DNA from: Zavarzinia sp.
GTDB lineage: Bacteria > Pseudomonadota > Alphaproteobacteria > Zavarziniales > Zavarziniaceae
Direction: 5' to 3'
Length of the DNA: 5,231 nt
NCBI GenBank assembly: GCA_028694545.1
Contig: JAQVKV010000244.1
Span: 1 to 5,231, forward strand
The notes under the pieces are model-generated. The model worked only from the letters and a program-made list of their open reading frames with translations. It made no database searches and was not told the DNA's origin. Shown piece after piece: positions 1 to 4,938 of this stretch (the first letter of the stretch is position 1; every line of letters starts with the position of its first letter). The translations under genes were made by a program, and so were the position numbers.

Positions 1-126
1 GCCCATTGGCTGGGCGGCACCTACGACAGCCGCCTGCGCCGCGAGGCGGGCGCCTGGCGCTTCTGTCACGTCACCCTTTCGCTTTCCCTGATCAGCCCGC
101 ACGCCGACGGCTTCATCACGGTCTGA
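1..126 (+). CDS. C-terminal fragment of an NTF2/SnoaL-fold protein, possibly a ring-hydroxylating dioxygenase beta subunit
   Basis: This gene enters from the left edge in frame 1 and ends at TGA 124-126; 41 residues are visible. They contain the pattern G-x-Y-D-S-R-L-R-R-x-x-G-x-W-R-F, followed by a hydrophobic strand and a short tail. That is how SnoaL-like/NTF2-fold proteins end, a fold shared by the small subunits of Rieske ring-hydroxylating oxygenases. The stop is 22 nt before the next gene on the same strand, so it belongs to the same operon. The Rieske ferredoxin and ferredoxin reductase downstream favour the dioxygenase beta-subunit reading, which is inference. A stand-alone SnoaL-like enzyme fits the visible residues equally well, and the 'LISPHADGF' tail is more like stand-alone members as I remember them. 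The N-terminus and most of the protein lie outside the window. Confidence 0.6.
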   Translation, partial: AHWLGGTYDSRLRREAGAWRFCHVTLSLSLISPHADGFITV

Positions 127-134
127 CACCATTC

Positions 135-139
135 GAGGA
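135..139 (+). promoter_or_regulatory. Ribosome binding site of the StyA-like monooxygenase gene
   Basis: GAGGA lies 9 nt upstream of the ATG at 149, in the 22-nt gap after the upstream stop codon. It is a good Shine-Dalgarno match at normal spacing and supports the chosen start. No promoter-like elements fit in so short a gap, so the gene is probably transcribed from further upstream. Confidence 0.6.
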
Positions 140-148
140 ACCCATTCC

Positions 149-1414
149 ATGCGCAAGATTGCCATCATCGGCGGCGGCCAGGCCGGCCTGCTGCTCGGCT
201 TCGGCCTGATCGACAAGGGTTACGACGTTACCATCTATTCCGACCGCACGGCGGAACAGGTGCTGCACAGCCGCCTGCCCTCCACCACCTTCATGTTCGA
301 GAATTCCCTGCAGGTCGAACGGGCGCTGGGCCTCAATTTCTGGGAAGAGCTGGCCCCCTATGCGGAAGGCATCCATGTCGACTTCCGCGCGCCGAACGGC
401 ACGGTCGGCCTGACCGTGCAGGGCCGCCTGCATGACAATCACGGCCAAGCCGTCGACATGCGCACCAAGTTCCATCGCTGGATGGACGAATTCGTCCGCC
501 GGGGCGGCCGTCTGGAGATCAAGTCGGTCAGCCTCGCCGATCTCGACGACATTTCGGCCGCGCATGACCTCACCATCGTCGCCGCCGGCAAGGGCGCCAT
601 CGCCGCCCTGTTCGAGCGCGACGACGAGAAATCGGTGCACGCCGTGCCGCCGCGCAATCTGGCCGCCATCCTCGTCACCGGCTCGAACCTGACCGGCGCC
701 CGGCCGTGGCGCGACATTCCCTTCCGCCCCATGCGCTTCAACTTCATCGCGGGTGCGGGCGAATATTTCTCCCTGCCCTATTACACCCACGCCAAGGGCG
801 AATGCCGCAGCTTCCTGTTCGAGGCGATTCCCGGCGGCCCGATGGACATCTTCGGCGACGTGAAGGATGGCGACGACATGATCGCCCGCATCCGCCAGGC
901 GGTCACCACCCTGACCCCGGACGAGGCGGAACATGTCCCCGACGACATGGAGATCACCGACGCCAACGCCTGGCTGAAGGGCAGCTTCACCCCCGTCATC
1001 CGCAAGGCCGTGGGTACGCTGCCCTCCGGGCGGCTGGTCTTCGGCATCGGCGACGCGGTCGTGCTGAACGATCCGATCGCGGGACAAGGCGCCAACAATG
1101 CGACGCGCATGGTCTCGGCCTATCTCGACGCGATCCTCGCCCGGGGCGATCGGCCCTTCACCCGCGACTGGATGGAGGAACTCTATACCGGATTCTGGGA
1201 GAAATCGGGCCAATACACCACGGGCTTCACCAACGGCCTTCTGGTGCCGCCGCCGCCCGCGATCCTCGAGATCCTGGGCGCCGCCTCGAAGTTCCCGGCG
1301 ATCGCCGATGATTTCGTCGGCAACTTCAACGATCCCAGCCGCTTCTGGCCCGCGATCACCAGCGTGGACGCGGCCAAGGCCTATATCGCCTCGCGGGTGG
1401 GCCATGTCGCCTGA
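149..1414 (+). CDS. StyA/indole-monooxygenase-type FAD-dependent oxygenase (group E flavoprotein monooxygenase)
   Basis: The 421-residue product has about the length of the styrene and indole monooxygenase oxygenase components (StyA is near 415). It starts with a Rossmann dinucleotide fold, GGGQAG at residues 8-13. It carries the late FAD-contact motif GDxxxxxDPIxGQGAN at about 301-316, which matches StyA's DPxxGQGAN region. 'NFND' near the C-terminus matches the StyA 'NFNYP' region. Members of this family take reduced FAD from a partner reductase and epoxidise styrene- or indole-like double bonds in the cytoplasm. Aligned by eye to StyA from memory, the selectivity residues N46/V48/H50/Y73/H76/S96 become S45/T47/M49/A72/I75/G99. 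Ser, Met and Ile are the residues reported for indole-type enzymes, so I favour an indole or related N-heteroaromatic substrate over styrene. The start has a good ribosome binding site, and the last 11 bp overlap the flavin reductase gene. Confidence 0.9.
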   Translation: MRKIAIIGGGQAGLLLGFGLIDKGYDVTIYSDRTAEQVLHSRLPSTTFMFENSLQVERALGLNFWEELAPYAEGIHVDFRAPNGTVGLTVQGRLHDNHGQAVDMRTKFHRWMDEFVRRGGRLEIKSVSLADLDDISAAHDLTIVAAGKGAIAALFERDDEKSVHAVPPRNLAAILVTGSNLTGARPWRDIPFRPMRFNFIAGAGEYFSLPYYTHAKGECRSFLFEAIPGGPMDIFGDVKDGDDMIARIRQAVTTLTPDEAEHVPDDMEITDANAWLKGSFTPVIRKAVGTLPSGRLVFGIGDAVVLNDPIAGQGANNATRMVSAYLDAILARGDRPFTRDWMEELYTGFWEKSGQYTTGFTNGLLVPPPPAILEILGAASKFPAIADDFVGNFNDPSRFWPAITSVDAAKAYIASRVGHVA

Positions 1415-1919
1415 GGCGGCCGGCGCGGTGGCGGCGGTCGATCCCCGGGATTTCCGCCGTTCCCTCGGCCTCTATGCGACCGGGGTCGCCGTGGTCACCA
1501 CCACGGCCCCCGGGGGCGGGAACGTCGGCCTCACCATCAATTCCTTCGCCTCGGTCTCCCTCGATCCGCCGCTGATCCTGTGGAGCCTGGCCAAGACCTC
1601 GCCCCGCCTCGGGCTGTTCGCGACGGCCGAGCATTTCGCCGTGAACATCCTGGCGAAGGCGCAGGAAGACATCTGCACGCGTTTTGCCCGCCCGGGCGAG
1701 GATCGTTTCGCCGGGCTCGACACCGCCCCCGGCATCGGCGGCGTGCCGCTGATCCCGGACTGCCTCGCCCATCTCGAATGCGCGCGGGAACAGGTGATCG
1801 AGGGCGGCGACCACCTGATCCTCATCGGCCGGGTGCTGCGCCACCGCCGCACCGACGGGCAGGACGCCCTGGTGTTCTGCAACGGCGTCTTCACCGGCAT
1901 TCCGACGGAGAAACATTGA
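1404..1919 (+). CDS. StyB/HpaC-type NAD(P)H:flavin oxidoreductase
   Basis: The 171-residue protein belongs to the FMN-binding split-barrel flavin reductases of two-component monooxygenases. Visible family features are F-R-x-x-L-x-x-Y-A-T-G-V at residues 17-28, the flavin-binding segment GLTxNSFxSVSxxPPLI at 42-58, F-A-V-N-I-L at 78-83, and the closing G-D-H-x-I-x-I-G-R-V at 135-144. It should reduce free FAD with NAD(P)H and hand it to the preceding StyA-like oxygenase. I chose ATG 1404, which overlaps the oxygenase gene by 11 bp: it gives a normal-length protein, and only a short variable N-terminus precedes the domain. The frame stays open far upstream, but that part lies inside the oxygenase gene and is a shadow. 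The upstream purine stretch (GGGTGG at 1395-1400) is a weak ribosome binding site, so translational coupling is likely. Confidence 0.9.
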   Translation: MSPEAAGAVAAVDPRDFRRSLGLYATGVAVVTTTAPGGGNVGLTINSFASVSLDPPLILWSLAKTSPRLGLFATAEHFAVNILAKAQEDICTRFARPGEDRFAGLDTAPGIGGVPLIPDCLAHLECAREQVIEGGDHLILIGRVLRHRRTDGQDALVFCNGVFTGIPTEKH

Positions 1920-1920
1920 C

Positions 1921-2709
1921 ATGAAGCAGGATCTGACCGGCAAGGCCGCCATCGTCACCGGCGGCGCGACCCTGATCGGGGCGGCAGTGGCCGCCGCCCT
2001 GGTCAGGGCCGGTGCGAAGGTGACGATCGCCGACATCGACGTGGGCGGTGGCGAAAGGGTCGCCGCCGAAATCGGCCCGGATTGCCGTTTCATGCCGACC
2101 GACATCCGGGACGATGGCGCGATCGCGGCCTGCGTAACCGGCACGGTGGCCGCCTTCGGCCGGCTCGACCTGCTGGTCAATCTTGCCGCCTGCTACATCG
2201 ACAAGGGGCCCGCCTCACCCCGGCAGGACTGGCACGATGCCTTCGACGTCAACGTCTTTGGCGGGGTCATGATGCTGCGCGCCTGCCGGCCGCATCTGGC
2301 GGCGGCGGGCGGTGGCGCCGTCGTCAACGTCACCTCCGTCTCGGGTCGGGTGGCCCAGGGCGGACGCTGGCTCTACCCCGCGACCAAGGCAACGATCGAA
2401 CAACTGACCCGGAACGAGGCTTTCGATCTCGCCGCCGAGGGCACGCGCGTGAACGCGGTCTGCCTCGGCTGGACGTGGTCGGCGCCCATCGCCGGCCTGT
2501 CCGGCGGCGACCGGGCCAAGGCGGACCGTATCGCCGGCGCCTTCCACCTGACCGGCCGGGTGGGCGATCCGGCGGAAGTCGCGGCTGCCGTCGCCTTCCT
2601 GCTTTCCCCCGCCGCCTCGCTGATCACGGGCACCACGCTCGCGGTCGACGGCGGTTATCTGGCGCTTGGCCCCGAGGGGCGCGGCAATCCGATGGAGGCT
2701 TTCGCATGA
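1921..2709 (+). CDS. Short-chain dehydrogenase/reductase (SDR), probable dihydrodiol or alcohol dehydrogenase
   Basis: This 262-residue classical SDR has a complete catalytic tetrad: N111, S139, Y152 and K156 (YPATK), with normal Ser-Tyr and Tyr-Lys spacing. The cofactor loop reads TGGATLIG (13-20), with Leu where the usual TGxxxGIG has Gly. NNAG is replaced by NLAA (87-90). D38 at the end of strand beta-2 suggests NAD(H) over NADP(H). After the active site, V-C-L-G-W-T-W (180-186) has Leu in place of the usual PG proline. The C-terminus has the family's T-x-x-V-D-G-G-Y. From memory, SDRs with a 'NLA' motif and a 'GWTW' segment occur beside Rieske oxygenase and indole/indole-acetate gene sets, where such enzymes (e.g. 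IifB) oxidise a dihydrodiol. The start is 1 nt after the reductase stop; ACGGAG at 1905-1910 serves as ribosome binding site. The substrate is unknown. Confidence 0.9.
   Translation: MKQDLTGKAAIVTGGATLIGAAVAAALVRAGAKVTIADIDVGGGERVAAEIGPDCRFMPTDIRDDGAIAACVTGTVAAFGRLDLLVNLAACYIDKGPASPRQDWHDAFDVNVFGGVMMLRACRPHLAAAGGGAVVNVTSVSGRVAQGGRWLYPATKATIEQLTRNEAFDLAAEGTRVNAVCLGWTWSAPIAGLSGGDRAKADRIAGAFHLTGRVGDPAEVAAAVAFLLSPAASLITGTTLAVDGGYLALGPEGRGNPMEAFA
2694..2698 (+). promoter_or_regulatory. Ribosome binding site of the Rieske ferredoxin gene
   Basis: GGAGG lies 7 nt upstream of ATG 2706, inside the 3' end of the SDR gene. It fixes the ferredoxin start at the ATGA overlap even though the frame is open for more than 600 nt upstream. 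Confidence 0.6.
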
Positions 2710-3041
2710 GTGACGGCGGCGTGATCGCTTCGGAAACCCTTCTCTGCGCCCAGTCGGACGTGCCGGAGGGTGGTGCCGTGAAGATCGAGCTGGCGGGCCG
2801 ACCGCCGCTCGCCATCTTCAACATCAAGGGCACATTCTTCGTCACCGACGATACCTGCACCCATGGCGAAGCCTCCCTGTCCGAGGGCGAGATCGACACG
2901 GACGAATGCGTGGTCGAATGCCCCTGGCATTCCGGCGCCTTCGAGCTTTCGACGGGCAAGCCCTGTGGCGCGCCCTGCACCATCGCGCTTCGCATCCACC
3001 GCTTCGCCCTGCACGACGGCGGCATCTATCTGCTGGATTGA
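2706..3041 (+). CDS. Rieske-type [2Fe-2S] ferredoxin of a multicomponent oxygenase
   Basis: The 111-residue soluble protein is typical in length for dioxygenase ferredoxins. The Rieske cluster ligands are all present: C51-T-H53-G and C72-P-W-H75-S-G, separated by 18 residues. The C-terminal C-x3-C pair (C87, C91) and the 'F-E-L-S-T-G-K-P' turn also match the naphthalene/biphenyl dioxygenase ferredoxin pattern. It would carry single electrons from the reductase encoded next to a terminal oxygenase. The gene starts at ATG 2706, overlapping the SDR stop in an ATGA, with a good ribosome binding site. No Rieske oxygenase alpha subunit is encoded in this window, so its partner is probably encoded upstream. 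It is too small to be an oxygenase itself, and the CPWHSG box argues against a plant-type ferredoxin. Confidence 0.92.
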   Translation: MSDGGVIASETLLCAQSDVPEGGAVKIELAGRPPLAIFNIKGTFFVTDDTCTHGEASLSEGEIDTDECVVECPWHSGAFELSTGKPCGAPCTIALRIHRFALHDGGIYLLD

Positions 3042-3044
3042 ATC

Positions 3045-4028
3045 ATGAACCGGATCGAGATCGTCGACGGCGCGGGCTTCTCCTGCGCCGAGGGAGACAC
3101 GCTGCTGCGCGCTGGCTTGCGTGCCGGCCTCGGCCTGCCCTATGAATGCAACGCGGGCGGTTGCGGCACCTGCAAGGTCGAACTGATCGAGGGCGCTGTT
3201 GAGAGCCGCTGGCCCGAGGCCCCGGGCCTTTCCGACCGCGACCGGCGGAAAGGCAGGGTCCTGGCGTGCCAGTCCCTGCCCACGGGCGATTGCCGCCTGC
3301 GCCTGCGTCTCGATCCCGCCTGTATCCCCGAAATCCGGCCGGAGCGCCGCAAGGCCCGGCTGACCGGCATGGCCGACATCACGCGCGACATCCGCGAATT
3401 CCGCTTCGCGGCGGAAGGGCCCGCCCGCTTTCGCCCCGGACAATACGCCATGCTGTCCCTGCCCGACGGCACGGAGCGCGCCTATTCCCTGTCCAATATC
3501 GCAAACGCCGACGGCGCCTCGCATTTTCAGATCCGCCGCGTGCCCGACGGCCGCATGACGGAGCGGCTATTCGACGCCGCGCCAACCGAAATCATGCTGG
3601 ACGGCCCCTATGGCCTTGCCCACCTGCAACCGGGCGCGCGGGACGTGGTATGCATCGCCGGCGGTTCCGGTCTTGCTCCCATGGTCTCGATCGCGCGCGG
3701 CATCGCCGCCGATCCGGCCGATGCGCGCCGTGTCCATTTCTTCCATGGCGGACGCACCTCCGCCGACCTGCCGGGTGAAGGCTGGGCGCGGACGCTTACC
3801 GGCCTCGGCGATCGCCTCGCCTATCATGCCGCCGTCTCGGACGAGTCGGTGCCGGGCCTTGCCCAGGGCTTCGTCCACGAAGTGCTGGCCGCCTGGATGG
3901 GTGATCGTTTCGACAATTACGACTATTACTGCGCCGGCCCACCGCCCATGATACAGGCGCTCGAAACCCTGCTGGTCGCGACCAAGGGCCTGCCCGCCGG
4001 GCGCGTCCGCTTCGATCGCTTCTTCTGA
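3045..4028 (+). CDS. Ferredoxin reductase of a ring-hydroxylating oxygenase (plant-type [2Fe-2S] + FAD + NAD domains)
   Basis: This 327-residue protein has the N-terminal-ferredoxin layout of NdoR-like reductases. The plant-type [2Fe-2S] domain (about 1-90) has ligands C35, C40, C43 (C-x4-C-x2-C) and C75. The FAD-binding barrel follows, with F-R-P-G-Q-Y (129-134) and R-A-Y-S-L-S-N (145-151). The NAD domain has D-G-P-Y-G (186-190), G-G-S-G-L-A-P-M (206-213), H-G-G-R (234-237) and C-A-G-P-P-P-M (296-302). It ends in the family's F-D-x-F-F tail. It would take hydride from NADH and pass electrons through FAD and [2Fe-2S] to the Rieske ferredoxin 3 nt upstream, giving a class III oxygenase chain. 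The start ATG 3045 has no clear ribosome binding site, so translation is probably coupled to the ferredoxin gene. It is the last gene of the operon. Confidence 0.92.
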   Translation: MNRIEIVDGAGFSCAEGDTLLRAGLRAGLGLPYECNAGGCGTCKVELIEGAVESRWPEAPGLSDRDRRKGRVLACQSLPTGDCRLRLRLDPACIPEIRPERRKARLTGMADITRDIREFRFAAEGPARFRPGQYAMLSLPDGTERAYSLSNIANADGASHFQIRRVPDGRMTERLFDAAPTEIMLDGPYGLAHLQPGARDVVCIAGGSGLAPMVSIARGIAADPADARRVHFFHGGRTSADLPGEGWARTLTGLGDRLAYHAAVSDESVPGLAQGFVHEVLAAWMGDRFDNYDYYCAGPPPMIQALETLLVATKGLPAGRVRFDRFF

Positions 4029-4041
4029 GGCCGGGCCTCAG
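4025..4041. terminator. Hairpin shared by two convergent stop codons; possible bidirectional terminator
   Basis: CTGAGGC (4025-4031) and GCCTCAG (4035-4041) form a perfect 7-bp stem with a 3-nt loop. The stem contains the TGA of the ferredoxin reductase (4026-4028) and, on the other strand, the TGA of the convergent DUF11-like fragment (4038-4040). Neither side has a T-run, so it is not a textbook Rho-independent terminator. It may act as a weak bidirectional stop or as an RNA 3'-end stabiliser. Confidence 0.4.
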
Positions 4042-4727
4042 GGCTGGACCTGGACGCAGAAGGTCACATCCCCCGTGCCACCGGGGCCGAGCCCGTCGTT
4101 GGGCGGTGCGCCATCCGCGAAGACCCAGCGGATCTGCCCAGCCAGACCAGTGGCAGGCGCCGTGCCGGCCCCGGCACTCGGGGTGGCACAGGTCAGGCCC
4201 GCCGGCGTAATGCCGCAGGCGGCGGAAACGAAGTTGGTGAAGGCCGGCGTCGTATCCTTGATCTCGAGGCTGTGCATGCGCTCGGCCGAATTATTCACAT
4301 ATTGGATCTGGTACTGCAGATAGCTCTCGGGCGGGGCCTGATTGCTGACGCTCCAGTCCCCGGCGGGGGAAGCGAGCGCGTTGCAGGCGGCATCGACCCG
4401 GCGTACCCGCTTGGTCAGGGCCAGCGCGCTGTCCTCGCCCACGGTGGTCCGGTCCATGCGGCTGTAGGTGCCGGACAGGGCGGGTGCGGCGTTGCTGGAG
4501 GTGAAGCTGGCGGTCAGGGTCGAGACGCGCAAGTCGCCGTCCTGGGCGTTCGGGGGCACGAAGACCTTGGTCACCAGACAGAGGGTCTGGCCGGCGACCA
4601 CCGCCGTCAGATCAGCGGGAGCAAGCGCCGTATCGCCGCCGTCGATCTGGCCATTGCAGGCCGTCCACCGGAACCCGACCAACCCACTCCCGGAACACGG
4701 AATTCCACATCTCGGGATTGAGTCCAA
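4038..4727 (-). pseudogene. C-terminal remnant of a DUF11-like repeat surface protein, 5' truncated
   Basis: The frame encodes 229 residues of Thr/Ser/Ala/Asn/Gly-rich, beta-strand-like sequence. Readable from the N-terminal side are C-N-G-Q-I-D-G-G-D-T (24-33), a phrase of bacterial DUF11-type repeat proteins; then L-A-L-T-K-R-V (102-108) opening a new repeat; then Y-L-Q-Y-Q-I-Q-Y-V-N-N-S (136-147) and I-K-D-T-T-P-A-F (156-163), the core of such Ig-like modules. It ends in a strand and stop without a membrane anchor. These proteins are normally large, secreted and signal-peptide-bearing. Here the frame opens with TTG at 4727 directly after an in-frame TAA, with no ribosome binding site or signal peptide, and residues 1-18 do not resemble the family. 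I read it as the last one and a half repeats cut off by a rearrangement around 4665-4727. A short expressed protein is possible but unlikely. Confidence 0.6.
4688..4717. repeat. Imperfect 30-bp inverted repeat at the truncated gene's 5' edge
   Basis: TCCCG (4688-4692) pairs with CGGGA (4713-4717), and the centre GGAATTCC (4699-4706) is a perfect 8-bp palindrome on the same axis; one more pair matches between them. It sits where the DUF11-like frame loses similarity. It could be a protein-binding dyad or a scar of recombination. Nothing assigns it to a known family. Confidence 0.35.
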
Positions 4728-4740
4728 TTATTCTGAATAA
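4728..4740. repeat. 13-bp AT-rich palindrome, operator-like
   Basis: TTATTC-T-GAATAA is a perfect 6-bp dyad around a single central base, lying in the low-GC island. Its size and symmetry fit a dimeric regulator's half-site pair, but there is no confident promoter or start codon beside it, so the role is open. Confidence 0.35.
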
Positions 4741-4782
4741 AGGTCTCCGAGAACAAAAAAAAGGCAACACTCATACGTGGTT

Positions 4783-4809
4783 AATAATTTCGATGCTCGC
4801 CGAAATATT
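4783..4809. repeat. AT-rich hairpin with a single-base bulge
   Basis: ATTTCG (4787-4792) pairs with CGAAAT (4801-4806) across an 8-nt loop. The stem continues for three A/T pairs (4783-4785 with 4807-4809) if A4786 is bulged. Neither strand has a T-run after it, so a terminator is not supported. Confidence 0.3.
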
Positions 4810-4888
4810 GAAAGATCGAACGGTCTCCGCCCGACCCGACCACGGAATGAAGCCATTTCCCGCCCCTCGGACAGCCTTCGGCCAAGGA

Positions 4889-4938
4889 CGGAAGAAATCG
4901 GAGAGTCCTTCCGAACTCTCCCTTCGCCTGAAGCGAAG
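4889..4938. repeat. Cluster of competing and tandem hairpins
   Basis: Three perfect stems are packed here. GGAGAGT (4900-4906) pairs with ACTCTCC (4915-4921) across 8 nt, and CTTCGC (4922-4927) pairs with GCGAAG (4933-4938) across 5 nt, directly abutting the first. A third pairing, CGGAAG (4889-4894) with CTTCCG (4908-4913), uses the loop of the first hairpin and crosses its 5' arm, so those two are alternatives or a pseudoknot. On the - strand the first hairpin is followed by GATTTCTTCC, a modest pyrimidine tract. It could be a leader, attenuator or degenerate terminator. Confidence 0.4.

Noticed and set aside
1098..1403. Upstream extension of the flavin reductase frame
   Set aside because: It would add about 100 Arg/Pro/Ser-rich residues inside the oxygenase gene. 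The family length and domain start fit ATG 1404.
116..1405. 429-codon open frame on the - strand, opposite the StyA-like gene
   Set aside because: It lies antisense to a well-supported oxygenase gene, has Gly/Ala/Arg/His-rich composition without recognisable motifs, and is explained by the high G/C third positions of the real gene.
1356..2180. 274-codon frame on the - strand across the flavin reductase and SDR genes
   Set aside because: A shadow of two motif-confirmed + strand genes; no domain recognised.
2082..2705. Upstream extension of the Rieske ferredoxin frame
   Set aside because: It overlaps the SDR gene out of frame and is low-complexity Arg/Gly/Pro sequence; ATG 2706 has a GGAGG ribosome binding site and gives the usual ferredoxin length.
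4272..4721. 149-codon frame on the + strand opposite the DUF11-like fragment
   Set aside because: Gly/Ala/Val-rich with no motif, while the opposite strand shows clear repeat-protein phrases.
4690..4727. Possible IS5-like transposase fragment on the - strand (a 'WNSVFR' phrase in another frame)
   Set aside because: Only six residues match the idea, the following residues do not fit the transposase pattern, and no terminal inverted repeats or further transposase sequence are visible.
4755..4775. A8 run as the T-tail of a - strand Rho-independent terminator
   Set aside because: The sequence before the T-run on the - strand forms only about three consecutive pairs, too weak for a terminator stem.
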